Numbered from the stretch's first letter, positions 17,667 through 26,289 are shown. The stretch is DNA of 64,000 bases from MR-S7 sp000400995 (GCF_045291395.1 NZ_CP152342.1:2232001-2296000), one strand, 5' to 3'. Made by a program: numbers and translations. The notes: generated by a model not told the origin, from the letters alone.

Positions 17667-17742
17667 GGGCGGGATGCGGCGGGCAGTCGATGGGCGCGTA
17701 TTCTTTGCACCCGCCCGGCCAGCGTCCAGCACCCGGCCGCTT

Positions 17743-17758
17743 TTTCACATATGTGAAA
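17743..17758. promoter_or_regulatory. Perfect 16-bp palindrome, likely IclR operator
   Basis: TTTCACATATGTGAAA is a perfect palindrome in AT-rich surroundings, about 77 bases upstream of the isocitrate-lyase-family start and facing the three-gene minus-strand operon that ends in an IclR regulator. Such palindromes are typical operators; assignment to this IclR protein is inference from position. Confidence 0.55.
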
Positions 17759-17803
17759 CCGGGCAGGCCCCGGCCCTGGCCTGCCTGCGCGCCGCGCGAC
17801 TAC

Positions 17804-17855
17804 ATTTTCAATAGCTGCCCGCGCTTGTCTGGCAAGCGCTGGAGCCCTATTTCAC
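17804..17855. repeat. Short dispersed hairpin repeat, copy 3
   Basis: TTTTCAATAGCTGCCC, then GCGCTTGTCTGGCAAGCGC, then TGGAGCCCTATTTCAC. This is one of the clearest copies: the core is a near-perfect hairpin of two 7-base arms around five bases. It ends next to the stop codon of the esterase gene. Confidence 0.75.
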
Positions 17856-18902
17856 TCATACCTCGCTGCGGCCGAACTGGCGCGCGGCGAAGGCCCAGAT
17901 CAGCGCCGAGGCATCCGGCCCGGCCGGGTCGCTGTAGGGCCGGTGCGCGGCCCCGCCGCTCCAGGCGTGCCCCAGGCCCAGCACCTCGCGCAGTACCACC
18001 ACGGCGCGGCCGCGGACCTTGAATTCTGTCACCCGCATGGCGTAGCGCTGGCCGCGCTGCTGCACGCGCTCGGGCCCCGGGCGGGCGCCCAGCGCCTCGG
18101 CCCAGAGCTGCGCCGTGGCGGCGGCGTTGCGCACCGACACCACGCCGTCCGCATCGCCATGCAGCACGAGCAGCGGCGGCAGCGCAGGGGAAGCCGGCGC
18201 GGGGCATCCCGGCATGAGCGGCGCGGGCAGGCGCGCCGCGCGCCGCCCCTGCATGGCGGCAAGTGCGGTGGCCGCCGACTCGGCCGTGCCCGGCGCGGCG
18301 CCCGAATGCACGGCCACGGCGCAGAAGCGCTGCGGGTACAGCGCGGCCATGAGCGCGGCCATGCCGGCCCCGGCCGACAGGCCCGCCACGGCCACGCGCG
18401 CCGGATCGACGGGGTGCCGGTGGGCCACCTTGTCGATGGCCGCCAGCAGCGTGGCGGCCTCGGCCGCGGCCTTGCCGCTGCGGCGCTCGAACCAGTTCCA
18501 GCAGCCGTGGGCGTTGGCCACCCGCTCCTGCTCCGGGTAGAGCACCAGGAAGCGCCCGCGCGCGGCCAGCCGGTGCATGCGCGAGGCGGCCGCCAGGTCG
18601 CGCCCCGTCTGGCCGCAGCCGTGCAGCATGACCAGCAGCGGCAGCTTTTCGCCGGGCCGCAGCGCCAGGCCGGGCGGGATGTGCAGGTGGTAGCGCCGCG
18701 CGCCGGCAGGCCCCGGCGCCACGCCGGGCAGCCAGTCGCCGGGGGCGCGCGCCGGGCGCTTGGCGGGCACGGCCAGCGGCGCCACGGCGGCCTTGCGCCG
18801 TGCCGGGCGGGCCGGCCGCGCGGCACGCGCCAGCGCCTTGAGGTTGCGCTGGTACGCCCGCGTGAGCGCGGACAGGGAAAACAACCGGGAGCGCCGCGCC
18901 AT
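17856..18902 (-). CDS. PHB-depolymerase-family esterase (alpha/beta hydrolase)
   Basis: A 348-residue alpha/beta hydrolase of the Esterase_PHB/LpqC family. It has the oxyanion-hole motif LLVMLHGCGQTGRDLAAASR, the nucleophile elbow AGLSAGAGMAALMAALYPQR, the Asp region PPLLVLHGDADGVVSVRNA, and a catalytic His in EVLGLGHAWSGGAAHRPYSD. The N-terminus (residues 1-55) is rich in Arg and Ala with no clear signal peptide, suggesting a cytoplasmic or atypically exported esterase rather than a secreted depolymerase. ATG 18902 was chosen because it follows the upstream gene by 11 bases and carries the family N-terminus. Third gene of a minus-strand run after an asparaginase and an isochorismatase-family enzyme. 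Confidence 0.85.
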   Translation of the reverse strand: MARRSRLFSLSALTRAYQRNLKALARAARPARPARRKAAVAPLAVPAKRPARAPGDWLPGVAPGPAGARRYHLHIPPGLALRPGEKLPLLVMLHGCGQTGRDLAAASRMHRLAARGRFLVLYPEQERVANAHGCWNWFERRSGKAAAEAATLLAAIDKVAHRHPVDPARVAVAGLSAGAGMAALMAALYPQRFCAVAVHSGAAPGTAESAATALAAMQGRRAARLPAPLMPGCPAPASPALPPLLVLHGDADGVVSVRNAAATAQLWAEALGARPGPERVQQRGQRYAMRVTEFKVRGRAVVVLREVLGLGHAWSGGAAHRPYSDPAGPDASALIWAFAARQFGRSEV

Positions 18903-18913
18903 GGCGCCCCCTC

Positions 18914-19516
18914 CTACTTGACCAGCCCCAGCATGTCCTTGAACGCCGGGTGCTCGCAGCTGCGCAGCCACTCGAACGCCACCATCTCGGTGGTGACCAG
19001 CTCGGCGCCCGCGCCGGCCAGGCGGTCGAAGGCGGCATCGCGGTTGCGTTCGGTGCGGGAGCTGCAGGCGTCGGTGACCACCCAGACGTCGAACTCGTCC
19101 TCGATGAGCTGCAGCGCCGTCTGCAGCAGACACACGTGCGCCTCGCAGCCCGCGATGACGATACTGGCGCGCTCGGGCGCCTGCTGCGCGGGTTTCTGCA
19201 GGTGCTTGGGCAGGCTGCGCGCATTGCCGCCTTGCGGCTTGGCCGGCGGGCGCAGCCACTCGCCCAGCCCTTCCTCGGTGGCGCTGAAATGCATCTTGGC
19301 CAGGGTCTTCTGGCACAGGGCGCGCAGCGCGGCGTCGTTCGGGCCCAGGCGCGAGGGGTTTTGCTCCGTGCCCCAGACGGGCACGTCCACCAGCCGGGCG
19401 ACCTGGGCCAGGCGGCGGGCGTTGTCCAGCACGGCCGCGCCTTCGAAGATGGCGGGCATCAGGCGCTCCTGGTAGTCCACGAGCACGAGTTGGGATTCGG
19501 AGGCGTCAAGCAGCAT
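18914..19516 (-). CDS. Isochorismatase-family cysteine hydrolase
   Basis: A 200-residue hydrolase of the isochorismatase/nicotinamidase superfamily. The catalytic triad is visible as Asp in QLVLVDYQERLMPAI, a basic residue in the middle (FSATEEGLGEW region) and the nucleophile Cys in SIVIAGCEAHVCLLQTALQL. The pattern LVDYQERLMPA is typical of the YcaC-like branch, whose substrate is unknown. About 30 extra residues (PPAKPQGGNARSLPKHLQKP) before the last beta strands look like an inserted loop. It lies 24 bases downstream of the asparaginase and 11 upstream of the esterase, so all three are probably co-transcribed. Confidence 0.88.
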   Translation of the reverse strand: MLLDASESQLVLVDYQERLMPAIFEGAAVLDNARRLAQVARLVDVPVWGTEQNPSRLGPNDAALRALCQKTLAKMHFSATEEGLGEWLRPPAKPQGGNARSLPKHLQKPAQQAPERASIVIAGCEAHVCLLQTALQLIEDEFDVWVVTDACSSRTERNRDAAFDRLAGAGAELVTTEMVAFEWLRSCEHPAFKDMLGLVK

Positions 19517-19540
19517 GGCTAGGCAGTGTCCTGAAAGAGA

Positions 19541-20515
19541 TCATCCGGGCATTGTCGCAGCCAGCAGTTCCAGCAGCAGGGACACGCGCGCCTTGACGGG
19601 ACTCAGGCCGTCCGCGTCCTGCCAGCGCGCGTCCTGCAGCGCCAGCATGCGCCCCTGCGGGCAGCGCGAGGCCACGCGCACCCGCACGCCCGCCGCAGCG
19701 GCGCGCGCCAGCGCCTGCTCCAGCGCCGCGTGCAGCGTGCCGTTGCCCGTGGCGGCCACCACGATGCCCGCCGCGCCGCCCTGCACCAGCCAGTCCACCA
19801 GCGCGCCGTCGGCGCCCGCATGGCTCAGGACGATCTCCACGCGCGGCCAGGGCCGTGCCTCCAGGGCCTGCGCCAGCGCGCCGTGGGCAGGCGCCTGCGC
19901 CGCGGGCGCGCGGCCATGCGCCCAGCGCACGCGCCCCGCTTCCACCCAGCCCAGCGGCCCCGTGTCGCCGGAGTCGAACGCGTCCAGCCGCAGCGGGTGC
20001 ACCTTGCTCACCTCGCGCGCGCCGTGCACCACGCCCGCCGCCGCCACCAGCACGCCGCGCGCGGACGGCTCGGCCGCCAGCGCCACCGCATCCAGCAGGT
20101 TCTGCGGCCCGTCGGGCGCGAGTGCCGTGGCGGGCCGCATGGCGCAGGTCAGCACCACGGGCTTGTCCGCGGGCAGTACGCTGTGCAGCAGCCAGGCCGT
20201 CTCCTCCAGCGTGTCCGTCCCGTGGGTGACGACGATGCCCGCCACCGACGCATCCGCCAGCAGCGCGGCGCAGCGCGCCGCCAGGCGCGCCCAGACGGCG
20301 TGCGTCATGTCCTTGCTGTCGATCTGCGCGACCTGTTCCGCCGCCAGCTCCGCGCCGCCCGCCGCGCGCTCCAGCCCCGGCACGGCGGCCAGAAGCTGGG
20401 CCACGCCGATCTGCGCCGCCGTGTAGCCCACGTTGGCGCCGGCCACCTCGGACGTGCCCGCGATCGTGCCCCCGGTGCCCAGCACCACGATTTTTCTTGC
20501 CTGACCCACTTGCAC
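19541..20515 (-). CDS. L-asparaginase
   Basis: Hydrolyses L-asparagine to aspartate and ammonia. The 324-residue product carries both catalytic threonine motifs, VLGTGGTIAGTSE at the N-terminus and IVVTHGTDTLEETAWLL, with the Lys of CAMRPATALAPDGPQN. No signal peptide is seen, so it should be cytoplasmic. Start is GTG 20515, or GTG 20509. The start lies only 11 bases from the first of two LexA boxes shared with the divergent lexA gene, so its promoter may overlap them. Confidence 0.9.
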   Translation of the reverse strand: MQVGQARKIVVLGTGGTIAGTSEVAGANVGYTAAQIGVAQLLAAVPGLERAAGGAELAAEQVAQIDSKDMTHAVWARLAARCAALLADASVAGIVVTHGTDTLEETAWLLHSVLPADKPVVLTCAMRPATALAPDGPQNLLDAVALAAEPSARGVLVAAAGVVHGAREVSKVHPLRLDAFDSGDTGPLGWVEAGRVRWAHGRAPAAQAPAHGALAQALEARPWPRVEIVLSHAGADGALVDWLVQGGAAGIVVAATGNGTLHAALEQALARAAAAGVRVRVASRCPQGRMLALQDARWQDADGLSPVKARVSLLLELLAATMPG

Positions 20516-20526
20516 CCTTTCAAAAA

Positions 20527-20542
20527 CTGTTCAAAAATACAG
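20527..20542. promoter_or_regulatory. LexA (SOS) box 1
   Basis: CTGTTCAAAAATACAG fits the CTGT-N8-ACAG SOS consensus perfectly. It lies 42 bases upstream of the lexA start and 12 bases from the asparaginase start, in an AT-rich stretch, so it should mediate lexA autorepression. Confidence 0.9.
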
Positions 20543-20545
20543 TTA

Positions 20546-20561
20546 CTGGATCGAAAAACAG
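20546..20561. promoter_or_regulatory. LexA (SOS) box 2
   Basis: CTGGATCGAAAAACAG keeps the CTG-N10-CAG core, three bases after box 1 (centres 19 bases apart, about two helical turns). Tandem boxes upstream of lexA are a common autoregulatory arrangement. Confidence 0.8.
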
Positions 20562-20583
20562 TTATCCACCTCTGGAGCCCGCC

Positions 20584-21258
20584 ATGCTCGACAGTCCCAA
20601 GCTCACCGCCCGCCAACAGCAGATCCTGGACCTGATCCAGACCGCCATCGCGCGCACCGGCGCGCCGCCCACGCGCGCCGAGATCGCGGCCGAGCTGGGC
20701 TTCAAGTCCGCCAATGCGGCCGAGGAACACCTGCAGGCCCTCGCGCGCAAGGGCGTGATCGAGCTGGTCAGCGGCACCTCGCGCGGCATCCGGCTGCGCG
20801 GCGAGACCGTGCGCCACATCAACGCGGCGCGCGGCGCCCAGTTCAGCCTGCCCATTCCCGGCCTGTCGCAGCTCACGCTGCCGCTCATCGGGCGCGTGGC
20901 CGCCGGCTCGCCGATTCTCGCGCAGGAGCACGTGGACCAGTCCTACACCCTGGAAGGCAGCCTGTTCCAACACAAGCCCGACTACCTGCTCAAGGTGCGC
21001 GGCATGTCCATGCGCGACGCGGGCATCATGGACGGCGACCTGCTCGCCGTGCAGGCCACGCGCGAGGCGCGCAACGGGCAGATCATCGTCGCGCGCCTGG
21101 GCGACGAGGTCACCGTCAAGCGCCTGCGCCGCACCGGCACACACATCGAGCTGCTGCCCGAGAACCCCGACTACCCCGTGATCCAGGTCGATCCGGGTGA
21201 GCCCTTCGAGATCGAGGGCCTGGCCGTGGGCCTGATCCGCAACACCATGCTGATGTAG
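20584..21258 (+). CDS. lexA: LexA repressor
   Basis: SOS repressor with RecA-stimulated self-cleavage, 224 residues. The N-terminal winged helix (LTARQQQILDLIQTAI, PPTRAEIAAELGFKSANAAE) binds the two boxes just upstream. The cleavage site is Ala107-Gly108 (GRVAAGSPIL) and the catalytic dyad is Ser142 (RGMSMRDAGI) with Lys179 (DEVTVKRL). The frame is open upstream to 20497, but that extension crosses the operators; ATG 20584, preceded by a GGAG ribosome site, gives the usual start MLDSPKLTARQQQ. About 20 residues longer than E. coli LexA, as usual in this group. Confidence 0.97.
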   Translation: MLDSPKLTARQQQILDLIQTAIARTGAPPTRAEIAAELGFKSANAAEEHLQALARKGVIELVSGTSRGIRLRGETVRHINAARGAQFSLPIPGLSQLTLPLIGRVAAGSPILAQEHVDQSYTLEGSLFQHKPDYLLKVRGMSMRDAGIMDGDLLAVQATREARNGQIIVARLGDEVTVKRLRRTGTHIELLPENPDYPVIQVDPGEPFEIEGLAVGLIRNTMLM

Positions 21259-21417
21259 CAGCGCCACCCCTTTCGTGCGCTGGCGCAGGTGGCGGGCGTC
21301 TGGCAGGTGGAAGGCCCCACGGGGCTGCCGCATGCCAACCCTGCGCGAGCGTGGTTTCCCGTTGGCAATCCTGCCTGTGTTCCACCTTGCATGCCATGCG
21401 CATGATGGAGTCTTCAC

Positions 21418-21753
21418 ATGGGATTCGCTCTCCCCGCACTCGCCACCCTCGCCCACCCGCTGGGCGCCGTCGCGCGCTGGATCTTTCCGCGCCCCGCAGC
21501 CGCCAGCCCCACCCCATCGGCGCGGCCCGCGCCGGCCGTGGCGCGCATCCTCGTTCCGCAGCCCTGCCCGGGCGAAGCGCCCGCGCCCGCCGCCATCCAG
21601 GCGCCGCCCCCGGCGCGGCCCGTGCGCGTGATGCTCCGCACGTTGGAGGACGGCAGCCCGCGCATCGTGATCTCCGGCCGCATGGCCGACGTCTGCGCGG
21701 AGCTGGAGCGGCTGGTGCCCTCCCTCGACCCTGCGGCCGCGCCGGCGCCCTGA
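21418..21753 (+). CDS. Hypothetical proline/alanine-rich protein
   Basis: A 111-residue product that I do not recognise. A hydrophobic N-terminus (GFALPALATLAHPLGAVARW) may be a signal anchor. A Pro/Ala-rich linker (residues 23-68) follows, then a short folded-looking segment (VRVMLRTLEDGSPRIVISGRM, ADVCAELERLVPSL) suggestive of a small beta-alpha unit. A GGAG ribosome site precedes ATG 21418, and codon use is normal for the window. It is followed 13 bases later by the HugZ-like gene. The 159-base gap before it contains inverted segments (GGCAGGTGGAA ... TTCCACCT; GCCAAC ... GTTGGC) that could form RNA structure. Confidence 0.6.
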   Translation: MGFALPALATLAHPLGAVARWIFPRPAAASPTPSARPAPAVARILVPQPCPGEAPAPAAIQAPPPARPVRVMLRTLEDGSPRIVISGRMADVCAELERLVPSLDPAAAPAP

Positions 21754-21766
21754 CGGAGCCATCGCC

Positions 21767-22261
21767 ATGCCCCACGAACCCCGCCTGGCCGCGGCGCTGC
21801 GCCACCTGGTGCACGGCCGCCGCACGGCGGCGCTGGCCACGCTGCTGCAGGATGCGGCGCGCACGGCGGCGCCGCAAGCGTCCTTCGTGCCCTTCGCCAT
21901 GGACGCGGCGCAGGGCTGCTTCGTGCTGCACGTGAGCGCCCGGGCGGCGCACACCCGGCAGATGCAGGCCCACGCCGCGGTGGCCCTGCTCATCGCCGCG
22001 CCCGAGGAGGCGGGCCAGCCGGTGCACGCGCTGGAGCGCGTCGGCATCGAGGGCGAGGCGCGGCTGCTGGAACCCGGCAGCCCGGCCTGGGCGTCGGCAC
22101 GCGACGCCTACCTGGCGCGCTTTCCCGAGGCGGAGTTCATGACCACACTGGGCGACTTCCGCTTCGTCGCCATCGACCCGCTGGCGGGACGCCACATCGC
22201 CGGGTTCGGCGCGGCACGCGACGTGTCGCGGCAGGAGCTGCTGGCCCTGATGGGTACCTGA
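21767..22261 (+). CDS. HugZ/pyridoxamine-oxidase-like flavin- or heme-binding protein
   Basis: A 164-residue split-barrel protein of the pyridoxamine 5'-phosphate oxidase-like superfamily. Typical parts are LHGRRTAALATL-type first strand (here VHGRRTAALATLLQD), SFVPFAMDAAQGCFVLHVS, ALLIAAPEEAGQPVHALERV, GIEGEARLLEPG, YLARFPEAEFMTTLGDFRFV and the end IDPLAGRHIAGFGAARDVS, which resembles HugZ-type heme utilisation proteins. No transport or heme genes are adjacent. It converges with hrpA with only six bases between stops. Confidence 0.8.
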   Translation: MPHEPRLAAALRHLVHGRRTAALATLLQDAARTAAPQASFVPFAMDAAQGCFVLHVSARAAHTRQMQAHAAVALLIAAPEEAGQPVHALERVGIEGEARLLEPGSPAWASARDAYLARFPEAEFMTTLGDFRFVAIDPLAGRHIAGFGAARDVSRQELLALMGT

Positions 22262-22267
22262 GAAAGG

Positions 22268-25200
22268 TCACAGCATCAACTGCTGCCAGACTTTCTCCAG
22301 CCGCTTGCTGCTCACCGGATACGGCGTGCGCAGCTCCTGCGCGAAGAAGCTCACGCGCAGTTCCTCCAGCATCCAGCGGTATTCCTGCATGCGCGCGTCC
22401 ACCTGACCCTTGCGCTCCGCCACCAGGCGCCAGTAGCGCTGCTCCAGCGGCTGCAGCTCCTTCGATTTGGCGGCGTCGCGCGCCGGGTCTGCGCGGTACT
22501 TGTCCAGGCGCGTGGTGATGGCCTTGAGGTAGCGCGCGTAGTGCTGCAGCTGCGCCCACGGGGCCACGGCGATGAAATGCTTGGGCACCAGCCTTTGCAG
22601 CTGCTCGCCCGCGTCCTTCGTCGCCTCCGGAGCGTTTTTGGTGTCCTTGATCTTGCGGGCGGCCACGGCGTATTCGGCGAGGATGCCGGCCGCCATGCGC
22701 GCCACCTCGTTGGCGATGAGCGTGAGGCGCCCGCGCCCGTCCTGCACGCGCTGCTTGAACTGCGCTTCATCGGCGGGCAGCGGCTCCTGCAGGAAGGCGC
22801 GGTCGATGGCGACGTCGATGATCTGCTGCCTCAGCTCCTCCTGCGTGCCCAGCGGCATGTAGGCCACGGCCATCTTCTGCAAGTCGGGGATGTTCTTCTC
22901 GAGGTACTTGAGCGCGTCCCGGATCTGCAGCGCGAACAGGCGGCGCAGGCCCGCGCGGTGCCGGGCCGCCGCCACCTCGGGCTCGTCGAATACCTCGATG
23001 GCGACGGCATCGCCCTGGTCAATGAGCGCGGGAAAGCCGATCAGCGTCTGGCCGCCCTTCTTGATCTCCATCAGCTCGGGCAGCTCGCCGAAGCTCCATT
23101 GCGTGTACCGGGCATCGGCCTTGCGCGGCGGCTCGGCCGGGGCGGCCTTTTCATTTTTGATAGCTGCTTGTGCTTGTCCTGCCTTGTTTTCCGATGGTTT
23201 TTCATCGGAAACCGGCTTCTGGCCAGCGCGACCAGCTATCTTTAATGAAGCAAGCGCCTGGAACGCCCCGCGCGCCTTGCTGCCCCATTCCGCCTTGAGC
23301 GCGGCGATGTTGCGCCCCTGGCCGAGCTGGCGGCCGTGCTCGTCGGTCACGCGGAAGTTCATGAACAGGTGCGGGCTGAGCATGTCCAGCTTGAAGTCGG
23401 CGCGCTTCACGTCGAGCGAGGTTTCATCGCGCACCTGCTTGAGCAGCGCGTCGATCAAACCGCCCTGCGCCCAGCGCCCTTCTTCGGTGAACAAGGCCGC
23501 GAGCCGCGCGGCGCTTTCGGGCAGCGGCACGAGGCGGCTGCGCGGGCGCTGCGGCAGGCTCTTCAGGAGCGCCTGGATCTTGTCCTTGAGCATGCCGGGC
23601 ACGAGCCATTCGGCGCGCTCCTCGCTCACCTGGTTGAGCACGAACAGTGGCACCGTGACGGTGATGCCGTCGCGCGCGTCGCCGGGGCTGTGCAGGTAGG
23701 CGGCCGAGCAGTCCACGCCGCCGAGCTTGACGGTCTTGGGGAATTTCTCGGTGGTGATGCCCGCCGCCTCGTGGCGCATCAGCTCGCCCTCCTGCAGCTG
23801 CAGCAGGCTGGGCGCGGCCTTGGATGCGGCACGGAACCACTTGTCGAAGGTGGCGCCGCTGTAGATGCCCTCGGGAATGTGCTGGTCGTAGAAGGCAACG
23901 ACCAGCTCGTCGTCCACCAGCACGTCCTGGCGGCGGCTCTTGTGCTCCAGCTCCTCCACCTTGCGCACCAGCTTGTGGTTGGCCGCGAGGAAGGGCCAGT
24001 GCGTGTCCCATTCGCCATCGACCAGCGCGCGGCGGATGAAGAGCTGGCGCGCCTCGTGCGGGTCGATGCGGCCGTAGCTCACGCCGCGCCCGTTGTAGAC
24101 CACCAGGCCGTAGAGCGTGGCGCGCTCGTAGGCCACCACGTCGGCCTGCTTCTTGGACCAGTGCGGGTCGAGCAGCTGCTTCTTCAGCAGATGGCCGCCC
24201 ACTTCCTCCAGCCATTGCGGCTCGATGGCGGCGATGCCCCGGCCGTAGAGGCGCGAGGTCTCGACCTGCTCGGCCGCGACGATCCAGCGCCCGGGCTTCC
24301 TGGACAGGTGCGCGCCGGGGTGCGGGTGGAAGCGGATGCCGTGCGCGCCCAGGTAGGACTCGCTTTCCTCGCCCTTGAACCCGATGTTGCCCAGCAGGCC
24401 CGAGAGCATGGACAGGTGCACCGCCTCGTAGCCCGCGGGCTTGTCATTCACCGGCCAGCGGTGCTCCTTGACCACGGTGAGCAGCTGCGAGTGGATGTCG
24501 CGCCACTCGCGCACGCGGCGGATGTTGATGAAGTTCTGGCGCAGCAGCTGCTCCCACTGGCGGTTGCTGAGCTTGTGGGCCGGCACCTCCGCGAGATCAG
24601 CGGCGGGCGCCTGCGCCTGCCGCTGCGCCACGGGCAGGAAGGGCTGGTTGCGCGCCGGGGCCGGGGCGGCGCCCTGCGCCGCCATTTCCTTGCGGCTCAT
24701 GGCCACGGCCTTGCCGCCGCGCGCGTCGTGCAGCCAGTTCCACAGGCGCAGGTAGCCGGTGAACTCGCTCTTCTCGTCGTCGAACTTGGCGTGCTGCTGG
24801 TCGGCCTGCTGCTGGGCCTCCAGCGGCCGGTCGCGCACGTCCTGCACCGACAGGGCCGAGGCGATGACCAGCACCTCGGCCACCGCGCCGCGCGCGCGCG
24901 CCTCCAGGATCATGCGGCCCACGCGCGGGTCCAGCGGCAGGCGCGCCAGCTCCTGGCCCATGGGCTCCAGGCGCCCGCGCTCATCGACCGCGCCCAGCTC
25001 CTGCAGCAGTTGGTAGCCATCGGCGATGGCGCGGCCCGAGGGCGCCTCCAGGAACGGGAAGTTCACCACGTCGCCCAGGCCCAGCGCTTTCATGCGCAGG
25101 ATGACGCCGGCCAGCGACGAGCGAAGGATCTCGGGGTCGGTGAAGCGGTCGCGCTGGTTGAAGTCGTCCTCGCCGTAGAGACGGATGCAGATGCCGTTGG

Positions 25201-26257
25201 CCACGCGCCCGCAGCGCCCGGCGCGCTGGTTGGCGGCCGCCTGGCTGATGGGCTCGACCAGCAGTTGCTCCACCTTGCTGCGGAAGGAATAGCGCTTCAC
25301 GCGCGCCGTGCCCGCGTCGATCACGTAGCGGATGCCGGGTACGGTGAGCGAGGTCTCGGCCACGTTGGTGGCCAGCACGATGCGCCGGCCGGTGTGGCCG
25401 TCGAAGATGCGGTCCTGCTCGGCCTGCGACAGGCGCGAGAACAGCGGCAGCACCTCGGCACTCCTCAAGATGGGCGAATGCTGCAGATGCTTGCGCAGGT
25501 GGTCGGCCGCCTCGCGGATCTCGCGCTCGCCGGGCAGGAAGACCAGGATGTCGCCGCCCTTGCCGCCTTGCCAGAGTTCATCGACACCATCGGCGATGGC
25601 GTCGTTGAGGTCGAAGTCCTTCCTTTCCTCGAAGGGCTTGTAGCGCATCTCCACCGGATAGGTGCGGCCCGAGACCATGATGACCGGCGCGGGGCCTTGC
25701 TTGCCCTCGAAGTGCTTGGCGAAGCGCTCCGCGTCGATGGTGGCCGAGGTCACCACCACCTTGAGGTCGGGCCGCTGGGGCAGGATCTGCTTGAGGTAGC
25801 CCAGCAGGAAGTCGATGTTCAGGCTGCGCTCGTGCGCCTCGTCGATGATGAGCGTGTCGTAGGCCTTCAGGAGCGGGTCGGCCTGCGTCTCGGCCAGCAG
25901 GATGCCGTCGGTCATCAGCTTGACCGAGGCGCCCTTTTGCAGCGTGTCCTGGAAGCGCACCTTGTAGCCCACCACCTCGCCCAGGGGCGTCTTCAGCTCC
26001 TCGGCGATGCGCTTGGCGACGCTGCTGGCGGCGATGCGGCGCGGCTGTGTGTGGCCTATCAGGCGCCCGCGCGTGCCCTCCGGCGCGTTGCAGCGGCCAC
26101 GCCCCAGCGCGAGGGCGATTTTGGGCAGCTGCGTGGTCTTGCCCGAGCCCGTTTCGCCGCACACGATGATGACCTGGTGCTTGTGCATCGCCGCCATGAT
26201 CTCGTCGCGGCGGGCGGATACGGGGAGGGACTCGGGAAAGGAGATCGTGAGGGGCAT
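22268..26257 (-). CDS. hrpA: ATP-dependent RNA helicase HrpA
   Basis: A DEAH-box helicase of 1329 residues (E. coli HrpA is about 1300) that acts on structured RNA and stalled ribosomes. Motifs: Walker A VCGETGSGKTTQLPKIAL near residue 35, DEAH in LIIDEAHERSLNIDFLLGYL, SAT in VVVTSATIDAERF, NVAETSLTVPGIRYVIDAG and QRAGRCGRVANG. The OB-fold/HrpA C-terminal part follows, ending ELRTPYPVSSKRLEKVWQQL. ATG 26257 was chosen from homology, though the frame is open further upstream on top of another gene. Residues ~999-1036 are encoded by an in-frame palindromic repeat (23151-23261), in a linker that is variable between species. Confidence 0.95.
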   Translation of the reverse strand: MPLTISFPESLPVSARRDEIMAAMHKHQVIIVCGETGSGKTTQLPKIALALGRGRCNAPEGTRGRLIGHTQPRRIAASSVAKRIAEELKTPLGEVVGYKVRFQDTLQKGASVKLMTDGILLAETQADPLLKAYDTLIIDEAHERSLNIDFLLGYLKQILPQRPDLKVVVTSATIDAERFAKHFEGKQGPAPVIMVSGRTYPVEMRYKPFEERKDFDLNDAIADGVDELWQGGKGGDILVFLPGEREIREAADHLRKHLQHSPILRSAEVLPLFSRLSQAEQDRIFDGHTGRRIVLATNVAETSLTVPGIRYVIDAGTARVKRYSFRSKVEQLLVEPISQAAANQRAGRCGRVANGICIRLYGEDDFNQRDRFTDPEILRSSLAGVILRMKALGLGDVVNFPFLEAPSGRAIADGYQLLQELGAVDERGRLEPMGQELARLPLDPRVGRMILEARARGAVAEVLVIASALSVQDVRDRPLEAQQQADQQHAKFDDEKSEFTGYLRLWNWLHDARGGKAVAMSRKEMAAQGAAPAPARNQPFLPVAQRQAQAPAADLAEVPAHKLSNRQWEQLLRQNFINIRRVREWRDIHSQLLTVVKEHRWPVNDKPAGYEAVHLSMLSGLLGNIGFKGEESESYLGAHGIRFHPHPGAHLSRKPGRWIVAAEQVETSRLYGRGIAAIEPQWLEEVGGHLLKKQLLDPHWSKKQADVVAYERATLYGLVVYNGRGVSYGRIDPHEARQLFIRRALVDGEWDTHWPFLAANHKLVRKVEELEHKSRRQDVLVDDELVVAFYDQHIPEGIYSGATFDKWFRAASKAAPSLLQLQEGELMRHEAAGITTEKFPKTVKLGGVDCSAAYLHSPGDARDGITVTVPLFVLNQVSEERAEWLVPGMLKDKIQALLKSLPQRPRSRLVPLPESAARLAALFTEEGRWAQGGLIDALLKQVRDETSLDVKRADFKLDMLSPHLFMNFRVTDEHGRQLGQGRNIAALKAEWGSKARGAFQALASLKIAGRAGQKPVSDEKPSENKAGQAQAAIKNEKAAPAEPPRKADARYTQWSFGELPELMEIKKGGQTLIGFPALIDQGDAVAIEVFDEPEVAAARHRAGLRRLFALQIRDALKYLEKNIPDLQKMAVAYMPLGTQEELRQQIIDVAIDRAFLQEPLPADEAQFKQRVQDGRGRLTLIANEVARMAAGILAEYAVAARKIKDTKNAPEATKDAGEQLQRLVPKHFIAVAPWAQLQHYARYLKAITTRLDKYRADPARDAAKSKELQPLEQRYWRLVAERKGQVDARMQEYRWMLEELRVSFFAQELRTPYPVSSKRLEKVWQQLML
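23151..23261. repeat. Long palindromic repeat inserted in frame within hrpA
   Basis: Starts TTTTTGATAGCTGCTTGTGC and ends with ACCAGCTATC TTTAATGAAG CAAGCGC, so the outer arms carry the same blocks as the short intergenic repeat. The middle is a hairpin GTTTTCCGATG ... CATCGGAAAC. The same plan (outer arms plus inner GTTTTC/GAAAAC hairpin followed by GGCTT) occurs at 34045-34139 between hscB and iscA. The coding frame stays open through it, adding about 37 residues rich in Lys, Ala and Glu. Confidence 0.7.
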
Positions 26258-26289
26258 AGGGGCGGGAATTATCCCAGGCCCGCTCAAGG

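Noticed and set aside
21259..21417. Inverted segments before the 111-residue hypothetical gene as a riboswitch
   Set aside because: Pairing arms are short and widely spaced and no known riboswitch core is recognisable; kept only as a remark in the gene entry.
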